Origin: an uncultured Lachnospiraceae bacterium
GTDB lineage: Bacteria > Bacillota > Clostridia > Lachnospirales > Lachnospiraceae
Direction of reading: 5' to 3'
Assembly: GCA_910588755.1 (NCBI GenBank)
Contig: CAJUQZ010000022.1
Span: 1-32,954, forward strand
DNA: 32,954 nucleotides
Shown here: positions 22,944 through 32,000 of the stretch, piece after piece
Position numbering within the stretch: position 1 is the first letter of the stretch
Layout of the letters: every line of letters begins with the position of its first letter
The notes under the pieces: model-generated
What the model saw: the letters and a program-made list of their open reading frames with translations, nothing else
What the model was told of the DNA's origin: nothing
Database searches by the model: none
Made by a program: the position numbers and the translations under genes

Positions 22944-25019
22944 ATGCCGGAACAGTCAGAGCTTCCCCAGCAAAAAGGGAAGCCGGTAATCACGAAAACA
23001 ACGAACAACAGAAAGGAAAAAACGAATATGAGCTGTAAGCGGTTAACTTCAAGTGAACGCCCGACATTTCCCAGACGGGCTGTCATTACGGCAGGTATGC
23101 CATATGGAAATAAAAATTTGCACTTTGGACATGTAGGCGGTATGTTTATACATGCAGATATATTTGCGCGGTTTTTAAGAGACCGGATCGGAAAAGACAA
23201 TGTGATCTTTCTGTCAGGAACAGACTGTTATGGCTCTCCTATCATGGAAAGCTATCGCAGGCTGCAAGAAACAGGGTATGAAGGCACGCTGGAGGATTAT
23301 GTGCGCGCCAACCACGACAGTCAGAAGAAAACCCTGGAAAATTATGGGATCAGCCTCGATTTCTTTGGCGCGTCGGCCCTGGGGGAGGCCGGTCCGATTC
23401 ACAGGCAGGTTTCAGCGAAGGTATTTCATACCTTATACAAAAATGGATATATTCGTAAAATGTCCATGCCGCAGTTTTATGACGAAGAAAAAAAGATGTT
23501 TTTAAACGGAAGACAGGTGACGGGAAAATGCCCCATACCAGGATGCGCTTCAGAGAAAGCATACGCCGATGAGTGTTCCCTGGGACATCAGTTTCTGCCT
23601 TCGGAGCTGATCAATCCTGTCAGCTGCCTGTCAAATAAAAAGCCTGTCCTCAAAGATGTGGAGAACTGGTATTTTGATTTGGAATACTGCATTCCTGCAA
23701 TAAAGGACTATAACGATTTCCTGCGAAAAAACACCAATACGCGCAAGTATCAGTTAGAGACCGTAGAAGAATTTCTGAAAAAGCCCTTGCTGTATGTCCC
23801 AAAAAAGTATATCCATGACCTGGCGGAACTGGCGGCAAAGCTGCCCCCGCATAAATTGACCAACGAGGAAAAGAAGCCGTCTGTCGTGTTTGAATTTGAA
23901 AATCTGGATGACCGCGACAAGGCGAAAGATGTACTGGAAGCCAACAGCATTCATTATACTTCCGGAAAGACGCTGGTTCCCTTTCGGCTGTCCGGCAATG
24001 TGGAATGGGGCGTACCATTCCCGGAGTGCGAAGAATTAAAAGACCTCACCTTCTGGGTATGGCCGGAATCGCTGTGGGCGCCGATCTCCTTTACTCTGGC
24101 CTATTTGAAAGAACAGGGAAAGGATGACGGCTTATCCAGGTGGTGGTATGACGAGGACGCACAAGTTTATCAGTTTATTGGAGAGGATAACATTTATTTC
24201 TATGCCATCGCCCAGACGGGGTTATTCACAGGGCTGCAGGTTCCCAGGGGGGAAGTCCCGGACATGGAGGCTGTGCATCTGTCCCACATCATAGCGAACC
24301 GGCATCTGCTGTATATGGATACAAAAGCCAGCAGCAGCTCCGATCTAAAGCCTCCCGCGGCAGATGAACTGCTGGATTATTACACCAAAGACCAGCTGCG
24401 AATGCACTTTATGAGCCTTGGCCTGTCCTCCAAAAGTGCAGGTTTTAAGCCGCAGGTATTTATGAAAGAGGAGGACAGGACTGGCGTAGATATGGTTCTG
24501 AAAGATGGCAATTTAATCACCAATGTGTTTAACCGGCTCATCCGAACCTGCTTCTATGCGATTCAGAATAACTATGACGGAAAAATTCCTGCAGGCGATG
24601 TGAGTGAATCCATCAGGCTGATGACCGAAAAAGCGGTTCTTGATTATGAGCGGCACATGTACAACCATGAGTTTCATCGGATTTCTTATGTTTTAGATGA
24701 CTTTATCCGATCCATAAACAAGCATTGGGTAAACAACGTGAAGCTTGCGGATGCCACAAGCGACGCGGCATTCAGACATCAGCTCGTCATTGACTGTTTT
24801 TATGCCTGTAAGGTTATGGCAGTCCTGATTCACCCGATTGCACCGGAAGGATGCGAGATGTTTCGGGAATATCTGAACCTGGGGGAGGAATTGTGGGACT
24901 GGCGTACTATATTTGAACCGGTTACTTATTATATTGCGGACGTGGAGAAGCATCAATTGAAATATCTGGAACCGAGAGTCGATTTCTTTAAAAAGCATGA
25001 CTGCCAGCTGGGAATATAA
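22944..25019 (+). CDS. Methionyl-tRNA-synthetase-like class I synthetase paralogue with altered KMSKS
   Basis: A 691-residue protein related to MetRS. The start at 22944 has a perfect AAGGAGG seven bases upstream; the frame is open further up to 22692, but that stretch overlaps the leader structures. The HIGH motif is present as HFGH (residues 60-63) in AGMPYGNKNLHFGHVGG. The zinc knuckle reads CPIPGCASEKAYADECSLGH. A connecting region with WVWPESLWAPISF and FIGEDNIYFYAI matches the MetRS core. The expected KMSKS loop is replaced by KASSSSD at about residues 461-467, so the second catalytic Lys is Ser. An anticodon-binding-like helical region follows. It could be a second, atypical MetRS or an amino-acid-activating enzyme that does not charge tRNA. 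Confidence 0.85.
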   Translation: MPEQSELPQQKGKPVITKTTNNRKEKTNMSCKRLTSSERPTFPRRAVITAGMPYGNKNLHFGHVGGMFIHADIFARFLRDRIGKDNVIFLSGTDCYGSPIMESYRRLQETGYEGTLEDYVRANHDSQKKTLENYGISLDFFGASALGEAGPIHRQVSAKVFHTLYKNGYIRKMSMPQFYDEEKKMFLNGRQVTGKCPIPGCASEKAYADECSLGHQFLPSELINPVSCLSNKKPVLKDVENWYFDLEYCIPAIKDYNDFLRKNTNTRKYQLETVEEFLKKPLLYVPKKYIHDLAELAAKLPPHKLTNEEKKPSVVFEFENLDDRDKAKDVLEANSIHYTSGKTLVPFRLSGNVEWGVPFPECEELKDLTFWVWPESLWAPISFTLAYLKEQGKDDGLSRWWYDEDAQVYQFIGEDNIYFYAIAQTGLFTGLQVPRGEVPDMEAVHLSHIIANRHLLYMDTKASSSSDLKPPAADELLDYYTKDQLRMHFMSLGLSSKSAGFKPQVFMKEEDRTGVDMVLKDGNLITNVFNRLIRTCFYAIQNNYDGKIPAGDVSESIRLMTEKAVLDYERHMYNHEFHRISYVLDDFIRSINKHWVNNVKLADATSDAAFRHQLVIDCFYACKVMAVLIHPIAPEGCEMFREYLNLGEELWDWRTIFEPVTYYIADVEKHQLKYLEPRVDFFKKHDCQLGI

Positions 25020-25058
25020 GCGATACAGGGGCGAGATTGGAATAATCGGTTTGGAAGG

Positions 25059-25147
25059 CTACCTTTCTGGTTCATGCGCCGAAATATCGAATGCTTCTAC
25101 AAATTCTTCCACCTTCTTGGGATCTGAAATTCTTATATTAAAACTCT
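25059..25147 (-). pseudogene. Short coding remnant, possibly HPr-like
   Basis: Between two stops a minus-strand segment reads SFNIRISDPKKVEEFVEAFD, then ISAHEPER and stop at 25059-25061. It has a protein-like composition (a beta strand, then an amphipathic helix with KKVEEFVEAF) resembling pieces of HPr-type phosphocarriers of Clostridia. It has no start codon of its own, so it looks like the 3' remnant of a deleted gene. The surrounding region 25020-25177 holds no other gene. The assignment is weak. Confidence 0.35.
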
Positions 25148-25177
25148 AACCAAATAGCGAAAAAGCACAATATATCA

Positions 25178-25206
25178 TTGCAATCTCGCCGGTCATGTGC
25201 TATAAT
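25178..25206 (+). promoter_or_regulatory. Promoter of the small membrane protein gene
   Basis: TTGCAA (25178-25183), a 17-base spacer and a perfect TATAAT (25201-25206) lie about 50 bases upstream of the ATG at 25257. The -35 abuts CAATCTCGCC (25181-25190), which is the exact reverse complement of GGCGAGATTG at 25030-25039. Confidence 0.7.
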
Positions 25207-25256
25207 CTTGCAGTCGTTGACAGCGACAGATGAGTATTTGAGGAGAGATTTATATT

Positions 25257-25616
25257 ATGAAAAACAGGAAAATGATTCGCGGAGTGATCTTAGCCGTACT
25301 GCTGCTGTGCACAGCTTTTTTGGTCTATCAAATCATAGCGAACCCATTCAGTGAACACGACGTTGTTCTTGCGCTTGCAGTTACAGCGGGTTTTATTGCA
25401 TTGTGGGAGGATCAGAAAAAGAACAATAGCTTTCCGGTTTGTCAATTTCCAGAGACGGAGCAATCCGCCCCGGAAAATATTGTTCGCACACCGTATGCGG
25501 CTAACAAATATACGGTTCGAAAATATTGCCCGCTTACCGGAAGCGTCAAACAACCATTCGGGCCCGAAAGAATAATGTTAAAAGAAATCATATCTGCCAG
25601 CTTACTGCAGATATGA
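25257..25616 (+). CDS. Small membrane protein, function unknown
   Basis: A 119-residue protein with two predicted membrane helices, about residues 8-27 (GVILAVLLLCTAFLVYQIIA) and 33-50 (DVVLALAVTAGFIALWED). A polar tail follows with SFPVCQFPETEQSAPENIVR. The first helix after a basic N-terminus (MKNRKMIR) could also be a signal anchor. The ATG has GAGGAGAG about ten bases upstream and a good promoter, so expression is likely. The last dozen codons and the TGA lie inside a strong terminator hairpin, an unusual arrangement suggesting that the natural stop was lost or that the tail is recent. I recognise no family. Confidence 0.55.
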   Translation: MKNRKMIRGVILAVLLLCTAFLVYQIIANPFSEHDVVLALAVTAGFIALWEDQKKNNSFPVCQFPETEQSAPENIVRTPYAANKYTVRKYCPLTGSVKQPFGPERIMLKEIISASLLQI

Positions 25617-25627
25617 TTTCTTTTTTT
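25581..25627. terminator. Bidirectional intrinsic terminator
   Basis: A perfect 17-bp stem, 25581-25597 with 25607-25623, encloses a 9-base loop. It is followed by T residues to 25627 on the plus strand; on the minus strand the stem is followed by TTTTAAC. It lies between the small membrane protein gene and the convergent STAS gene and can end both transcripts. The plus-strand coding frame stops inside it. Confidence 0.93.
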
Positions 25628-25647
25628 GTCCTCTTAATTTACTTCCC

Positions 25648-25950
25648 TTATTTCCCGCGAACGTCCAGCTTCTTGTCAAAGCCTGCAAGCTTAAAGACCT
25701 CCATCACCTCGCTGCCCACATTCACCACGCAGAATGTCCCGCCTGCCGCCTGCATCTTCTTGTAGGCGGCGAGCACCTCCCGCAGGCCGGACGAGGCGAT
25801 GTACTCGAGCCTGTCAAAATCCAGTACCAGCTCCTTGACCTCTGAAAGCGCGCCGATCTCCTTTCCAAGCTCCGGTGATGATTTCGTGTCGAGCCATCCC
25901 TCCACGGCGAGAACGACCTTGTCATTTTCTAACGTTTTTGTGATTGTCAT
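25648..25950 (-). CDS. STAS-domain anti-anti-sigma factor, second copy
   Basis: A 100-residue single STAS protein reading MTITKTLENDKVVLAVEGWL. It has the DTKSSPELGKEI helix and the phospho-acceptor loop EYIASSGLREVL; Ser53 is the likely target. It is a paralogue of the STAS protein encoded at 16394-16690 with the same MxITKT opening. AAGGAGGAG precedes the ATG, and it lies 11 bases after the phosphatase-kinase gene. The same operon therefore supplies a phosphatase, a kinase domain and their substrate. It ends just before the bidirectional terminator. Confidence 0.93.
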   Translation of the reverse strand: MTITKTLENDKVVLAVEGWLDTKSSPELGKEIGALSEVKELVLDFDRLEYIASSGLREVLAAYKKMQAAGGTFCVVNVGSEVMEVFKLAGFDKKLDVRGK

Positions 25951-25961
25951 ATTGCTCCTCC

Positions 25962-28085
25962 TTATTCATTCTGAAATATTAATGTTAAAATATTACTGCC
26001 ACTGCTGTATTTATAGTCCACCTGGTCAGCCAGCTCAAAAGCAATCAGCCGCCCCAGGCCGCCAATCTGTGTGTCGATGTCATACGCCTCCACGTCCACC
26101 ATATGCTCGCGCGGGTCAAATGCCCGGCCGCTGTCGCGGATTTCCACCAGAACCTGATCTGATACTGTCATATAAATCTCCACGTCCCCACGCCTATATG
26201 CATTATTCTGCCTCACATCGTTCTGCTGTGCTTTACCTGGTGGCTCACCTTTCTGCTGTGCTTTATCCCGTTGTACATTACTTGATGTCTCACCATTCTG
26301 TTGTGCTTTCTCATGTGGTGGCTCACTTAGCTGCATATTATCCTGCATCTCACAGTCATCATATGCATAACTACATATATTGACATAGATTTCCTCCACG
26401 GCGAGGCAAAGCTTTTTTTTCAGAGTGTCCGCAAGCTGCGCATTTTCCAGGAAAAACTGCTGAACTGTCTCGAGATTTTCGAGCGCAGCCGTGACACGCA
26501 GCCGAAATCCTGGCAGCGCGCAGAAGACCAGCATGGTTATGTCATCGCTCTGCGGCGTATCCTGCGCAAAGCCGCGCACGCCGTCGAGCACGGACTGCAC
26601 GCACTGCTCCCGCTCCTGCCTTGACAAGATCTGCTCCAGACGCCTGAGCCCGAAAAATTCCTTATCCCTGCTGACGGCCTCGTTCACACCGTCCGTGTAC
26701 AGAAATACCGTGTCATTGTCCTTTAGCTCTACTGTGCTCTCCTCGTAGGCCTCGTCCTCAAAGATGCCGATGGCCATTCCCCTGGAACTGTCCAGATTTT
26801 GCAGGCCGTCCGAAGCTGTATTTTCCTCTGAAGCCAAAATCAGGTACGGCGGATTGTGCCCTGCATTGGCGTAGACAAACTTGCGTGTGCGGCTGTCGTA
26901 GATTCCCACAAACAGCGTTATAAACAGTTGTTCCGGATTGCTGCCGCACAGGGTGTTGTTGGTGCGAAACAGAATTTCCGACGGAGAATACCCAAGCTTT
27001 GCATACTGCCGCACCACCGTGATCGCGCTTGCCATAAACAGCGCCGCCGTGACGCCTTTTCCGGAGACGTCCGCAATGACCGTACAGAATAGGTCATCGT
27101 CCATGCTAAAATAGTCGTAAAAATCCCCGCCAACCTCCTGGGCCGGAATCATGACGGCCCTCAGGCAGATACTGCCCGACTGGAAATCCGCCCGCGGCAA
27201 TAGCCCCTGCTGAATCCTTCCCGCTATGCCGATCTCTGCCTCCCTGTGGTGCTTTTCCTCCGTCAGCGCATTAATGTTTTTGATGTAGTGGTCGATCTCC
27301 TCTGTCATCTGGTAAAAGGTATCTGCCATCTGGGCAATCTCGTCCCCACCCTTCACCTCAATCCGCTCAAACACGGCCTGCCGGTCTGACGCAAACTGCC
27401 GCATCTGCGTGCTGATCATCTTTGCCGGCTTTAACACCCTCGCCTTCAAAAGCACCGCCAGCACCGCCAGGATAAACACAAACGAGGCGGCCACTGTCAC
27501 CACCATGATCTGATACCGCTGCAGAAAGCTTGCGATCGCCTCGTCCAGGGACACGTCCGCAGCCACCAGCGCCACCGCCTTTCCGGCCGTGTCATACACT
27601 GCGCTGTACGCCGTCAGCACATGCCCGTATTGATTGTCGGTCTCCTCCACATCTCCTGTTGTCTGTCCGTCCCACGCGCGGCGCTCTGTCTCGGTCAGCA
27701 CATACGGCACAACCGTTCCGGGAACCCGCTCCGTTTTCGCCAGTTCCTGGCTGCCGCTCCCGTAGATCACCATATCAAACGTGATTGTATCCCGCTCAAA
27801 ATCCGGCGTATAGAGATACAGATATTGCAGGTCATTCGTCCGGCTAAGATCCTCCAGGACAAACCTGTAGTCCTGCGCATAGTCTTCGTTCGTCCTGAGC
27901 CGCTCCAAGTCCGCACCGTCAAGCAAGTCCGCCGCCACAGTCGCCGCTGCCGAAGCATAATAAACATACGTTCTCCTCACTGTGGTTTTGACTGCGGAGA
28001 ACCCAAGCATCAGCAGCACAGTATCCGTGACAAGCAAAACAGCCGCTATGGTAATCAGTATTTTCGTGATAATCGACTTTTTCAA
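25962..28085 (-). CDS. Sensor / PP2C phosphatase / HATPase fusion (SpoIIE-RsbW type)
   Basis: A 707-residue membrane protein starting at TTG (28085), supported by AGGAGG five bases upstream. Membrane segments at about 9-30 and 191-215 flank a Cache-like extracytoplasmic sensor. A HAMP-like region (about 215-275) and coiled segment precede the PP2C domain (about 295-530), with EVGGDFYDYF, IADVSGKGVTAALFM, NAGHNPPY, YTDGVNEAV and TPQSDDITMLVF. A C-terminal GHKL kinase domain follows: N box LAVEEIYVNICSYAY, G1 box RDSGRAFDP, and GGLGRLIAFELADQVDYKYS. A Gln-rich repeat insert of about 55 residues separates the N box from the next strand. Having phosphatase and kinase in one chain suggests self-contained control of the STAS protein encoded 11 bases downstream. 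Confidence 0.92.
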   Translation of the reverse strand: MKKSIITKILITIAAVLLVTDTVLLMLGFSAVKTTVRRTYVYYASAAATVAADLLDGADLERLRTNEDYAQDYRFVLEDLSRTNDLQYLYLYTPDFERDTITFDMVIYGSGSQELAKTERVPGTVVPYVLTETERRAWDGQTTGDVEETDNQYGHVLTAYSAVYDTAGKAVALVAADVSLDEAIASFLQRYQIMVVTVAASFVFILAVLAVLLKARVLKPAKMISTQMRQFASDRQAVFERIEVKGGDEIAQMADTFYQMTEEIDHYIKNINALTEEKHHREAEIGIAGRIQQGLLPRADFQSGSICLRAVMIPAQEVGGDFYDYFSMDDDLFCTVIADVSGKGVTAALFMASAITVVRQYAKLGYSPSEILFRTNNTLCGSNPEQLFITLFVGIYDSRTRKFVYANAGHNPPYLILASEENTASDGLQNLDSSRGMAIGIFEDEAYEESTVELKDNDTVFLYTDGVNEAVSRDKEFFGLRRLEQILSRQEREQCVQSVLDGVRGFAQDTPQSDDITMLVFCALPGFRLRVTAALENLETVQQFFLENAQLADTLKKKLCLAVEEIYVNICSYAYDDCEMQDNMQLSEPPHEKAQQNGETSSNVQRDKAQQKGEPPGKAQQNDVRQNNAYRRGDVEIYMTVSDQVLVEIRDSGRAFDPREHMVDVEAYDIDTQIGGLGRLIAFELADQVDYKYSSGSNILTLIFQNE
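26221..26326 (-). repeat. Imperfect in-frame repeats within a kinase-domain insert
   Basis: TTCTGYTGTGCTTT occurs at 26221-26234, 26251-26264 and 26296-26309, and GGTGGCTCAC at 26239-26248 and 26317-26326 (plus strand). They encode KAQQNGE, KAQQKGE and KAQQND, and the GEPP and SEPP segments of the insert in the phosphatase-kinase fusion. Confidence 0.8.
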
Positions 28086-28150
28086 TGTTACCTCCTAGTA
28101 TAGCGTTGTCTAAATAACGGTGAAAAACAGTGCCTGATATTTGTGACAGC

Positions 28151-28810
28151 TCAAAGCGAAGGAAGGAGGTAATGCACCATTTTCACGCAGCCAGAAAACG
28201 TCTCCTCCTCCGCGCAGACAGACACCTGATATCCGGGAACGCTGTATTCCTTCATATGGCACGCAAGCACCCTTCCCCCACGGCGCACCCGAATCTGTCC
28301 GTCCGCAGGCAGCGCCGCAAAATCCTGCAGAGGAAGAAACATTCCCTCCCCTGTCATTTTGACATAACTTTCCTTCCATGTCCAGAGACGGTAGAACATT
28401 TCTGTCCGCGCCTGCCCCTGAAACGCCCTTAGATAGGCCGCCTCCTCCAAGTGGAAAAAGCGCTCCGCCACACCCTCCGGCTCCTCTGCGATTTTCTCGA
28501 TATCGCAGCCTACGGCTTTTTCGCCCACCGCGCAGATCACCAGGTCGCCGGAATGCGAAAGGTTAAAATGCACCCGCTGCGCCTCAGGCTTTCCCGCCGC
28601 GCCGTACACAACCGCCTCCGGGTTCTCCCCGTATAGCGGCAGAATGCGCGCAAGCAATAGCCCCGCGCCCAGGCATCGTTTTCTGTCCTCCGCACGCACG
28701 AATGAAAGTACCTTCTGCCTGCGGCGGCTGCCAATCTCATGGAGCACCGCCGGATGCGCCCTCGCGTCCGGCAATGTCCTGATATCTGTCATATATAAAT
28801 CGACTGCCAT
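28151..28810 (-). CDS. Sfp-type 4'-phosphopantetheinyl transferase
   Basis: A 219-residue enzyme that attaches phosphopantetheine from CoA to carrier domains. The family motifs are present: HFNLSHSGDLVICAV (P1-like), VGCDIEKIAEEPEG (P2, with the metal-binding Asp and Glu) and FYRLWTWKESYVKMTGEG (P3). Length and motif spacing are typical of the Sfp subfamily that serves secondary metabolism. The ATG at 28810 was preferred to a TTG six bases upstream because GGAG lies nine bases before it. It sits between the NRPS gene and the phosphatase-kinase gene, so it probably activates the carrier domain of the adjacent NRPS. The C-terminus (SGCVKMVHYLLPSL) is ordinary for the family. Confidence 0.93.
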   Translation of the reverse strand: MAVDLYMTDIRTLPDARAHPAVLHEIGSRRRQKVLSFVRAEDRKRCLGAGLLLARILPLYGENPEAVVYGAAGKPEAQRVHFNLSHSGDLVICAVGEKAVGCDIEKIAEEPEGVAERFFHLEEAAYLRAFQGQARTEMFYRLWTWKESYVKMTGEGMFLPLQDFAALPADGQIRVRRGGRVLACHMKEYSVPGYQVSVCAEEETFSGCVKMVHYLLPSL

Positions 28811-28851
28811 GTACAACTTCTCCGTAATCCCTATTCATAGTCAATTTCTAA

Positions 28852-28979
28852 GCGATACTCACGACAGATGAAATCTGCTGTAAGTATCGCGCCAACCGCA
28901 GCCGCATAGCGGCATATTTCCTTATGCGGTTGTGCGCATCTCCTTATACTAAGCGGTCTGTCTTTTCGACCGCCAGTAT
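28852..28979. other. Three adjacent stem-loops in the NRPS-PPTase gap
   Basis: GCGATACT (28852-28859) pairs with AGTATCGC (28883-28890) with an inner CAGAT/ATCTG stem. CAACCGCA (28893-28900) pairs with TGCGGTTG (28925-28932), enclosing GCCGC/GCGGC (28901-28913). ATACT plus GCGGTC (28946-28958) pairs with GACCGC plus AGTAT (28968-28979). The 224-bp gap holds no gene. None of the stems is followed by a U-tract, so a structured RNA element or a dispersed repeat is more likely than a terminator. Confidence 0.6.
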
Positions 28980-29034
28980 ATTCCCTGTCTATTCGCAGTC
29001 TATTATCAGCCTATTCACACTCTGTCCATAATGC

Positions 29035-32000
29035 CTACTCAAAAAATCCCAGCTTGTCGAGCGCGTCAACGGCGTTTTCCAGATAGCGGTCATCTGTGAT
29101 TGGCCACTTGTAACCCAGGCGGTAGAGCACCTGCGTAGTAAACTGGTTCTGATACCCGACTGTGTAAATCTCCTCCTCGTTTCTCGACGCATAGGCAATC
29201 AGCCCGGAAACGGCATCGCTGTCCTCGTGGCCCGCCGCGTACGTCTTCACTGCCTGCTCAAATGTCTCGTCCGCCACGATCTGGATATCAAAACCGTGGT
29301 TTCTCATGGCGTAAATCAAATCACCCATATAAATCTGGTGACTATTGCACGCATGGTAGACCGTAAACCGCTTATCCGTCCCCGCCAGCTTTAAAATCGC
29401 CACCGCCGTGGAGTCAATCGGTGAAAATTCCGCGCGCTCGTTCATGCCGCTCATGGGGAACATACCCACGGCCACATAGCCGCGGATGCCGCGCAGGAAA
29501 CCGTTTGTGACGGAGTTAATCTGGAACTCGCCGTCCGAATCCCGGCTCATCAGGTTGCCCACGCGGATAATTTTCGCGTTCAAGCCGTTCTGCGCAGCCT
29601 CCAGCACATAGCGCTCCGCCATGAATTTCGTCCTGATGTACTCGTTGGTAATGCGCTGTCCGATATACAGTTCATGCTCGCCCAGCTCCCTATCTTGACC
29701 AGGTTGGTCATTTATTCCTTCTCCCGCGACAGACACGGTGGAAATCTGTATCAGCCGCCGTCCCAGCTCGCTGCACAAAGCTATCAGGTTCCTTGTCCCA
29801 TCCACATTGATCCGCTGCAGAGAGTCGTCGGCCGCAAAGTGCTTGACGCAGGCCGCGCAGTTGATGAGCGTCCTGAACGGATAGCGCTTTGCCTTCTCCA
29901 AGGATTTCGCCTCTGTGATATCTCCCTCTATGCAGATGATGCGCTCCCCGAACAGTTCCTCGCAAGGGTCGTCAAAATAGTACATCAGCATATTCATCAA
30001 CCGTCTTTCAGGGGACACGTAGCTGCCCTTTCGCACCAGCGCATACACCTTGCCTTCCTGGGTGTCCAGATATGCCTTGAGCACATGGATTCCCAGAAAG
30101 CCCGTAGCGCCTGTCAACAGGATATTTCCGATCGCCTCCTCCTTTACCAGGTCTGCGTTCTTTGCCCTGTTTGGCAGCAGGACATGCTGAATCTTCTCAT
30201 AGTTGTAATCTGTAATCTCGTTTTTCTCTACCGTCTCCTCCACGGTATCCTCGTACACCTGTGCTGCCAGTTGTCTGACGGTAGGGTGCTTGAAAATATC
30301 CGCGTACACGACAGGCAGTTTTTTGGCAAGGCACAGCACCGCAATCTTGGAGGCCGTAAGGCTCGTTCCGCCCAGTGTGAAGAAATTGTCGTCTATGCCG
30401 ACTTTTTCCATGCCAAGCGCCTTCTCAAACATCTCGCACAGCTGTCTTTGCACCTCGTTGACAGGCGGTTCGTAGCCGTCCCGCTCCGCCTGGATTTCAG
30501 GCATCGGAAGCGCCCGCTTGTCAATCTTGCCGCCCGGCATCAACGGCATGTTCTCAAGATGGATATAAAATGCCGGAATCATGTACTCTGGCAGAAGCGG
30601 CTCTAAAAATGCCTGCCATGCCGCCGTCTCCGGGGCAGCCCCGGTATAGTAGGCCGCGATATACTTGTTGCCGCCCTTCTCAATCACCGTGACTGCTGCC
30701 TCTTTAATTCCCTCATGGGAGAGCACAGCGCCCTCAATCTCGCTAAGCTCCACCCGGTAGCCGCGAATCTTTACCTGGGAGTCAATGCGCCCGATGTACT
30801 CGATATTGCCGTCGCCCCTCATGCGCACCATGTCCCCTGTGTGGTACATTCTGGCATCGTCCGCGCAGGTTGTAAACGGATTGGCCACAAAGGCGGCCGC
30901 CGTCTTTTCCGGAAGGTTGTGGTATCCCCTTGCGATCTGCCGCCCGGCAAGGCACAGCTCCCCGGACGCGCCCACAGGCAGGCGGTTTAATCCCTCGTCG
31001 AGCACATAGCAGCGCACGTTTGTCTGTGCCTTTCCGATTGGAATATTTTTGTACTCTTTGTCCACCACAAACTCTGTGGAGGACACGGTATTCTCCGTCG
31101 GCCCATAGCCGTTAATCATCGTGTAGCTTCTATTATAATAGCGCTTAAACTTCTCGCCGCCCAGCGTCAGATAACGCAGCGCGCAGTTGTCCGTCAGAAT
31201 CTCCGCCACCAGTTCACCCATCTGCGTGGGGAATGTGGCTATGGTAATCTTCTCATTGCGAATGGTCTCTGCCACCTGCAGCGCGTCCTTGCGGACGGAT
31301 TCCGGGAAAATATACAGCAGCGCCCCGCACGCATGCGCCATAAACAGGTCGTGCACAGAGGCGTCGAAGCAAAAGCTTGCAAACTCCGCGATGATATCCT
31401 CTGGCGTAAAGTGTAAGAAGTTCACTGTGTGCATAATCAGGTTGACCAGGTTTCTGTGCTCGAGCATCACGCCCTTTGGCTTTCCCGTGGAGCCGGACGT
31501 ATAGATCATGTACGCTAAGTTTTCCGGCTTTGCCTGTGGAAGCGCGGCAGTGCGTTTGAAGTCCCTGCCCTTCTCCTCCACCTCATCAAGCCAGATCACA
31601 TTGCCCTGGTAAAACTCCACAAGCCCCGCGTATTCCCGCACTGCGAGCAGATTGTCCGCGCCCGAGTCCGAGAGCATGTATTCGAGTCTGTCCTGCGGAT
31701 ACTCCGGGTCAAGCGGCACATACGCGCCGCCGGCTTTCATCGCGCCGATATAGCCGATGACAAACTCTTTGGTTCTCCCTGACAGGATTCCGGCCACCTT
31801 CTCTGTGCCAAATCCATTTTTCAGCAATTGTTCTGCCACATAATCGGACATCTGATCCAGCTCGCGGTAGGTGATTGTTCCATTTTCATCGCGCACCGCC
31901 GGCCTGTCCGGGTAATGCTCCACCGACTGGCGGAACAGATCGACAAACGTCTTGCCGGTATATGCCGGATTGTCTGTCATCTTGCTGCACTCCTCAAACA

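Noticed and set aside
29674..30606. 310-residue open frame on the plus strand
   Set aside because: It is a shadow of the NRPS reductase and carrier domains, whose motifs are unambiguous on the minus strand.
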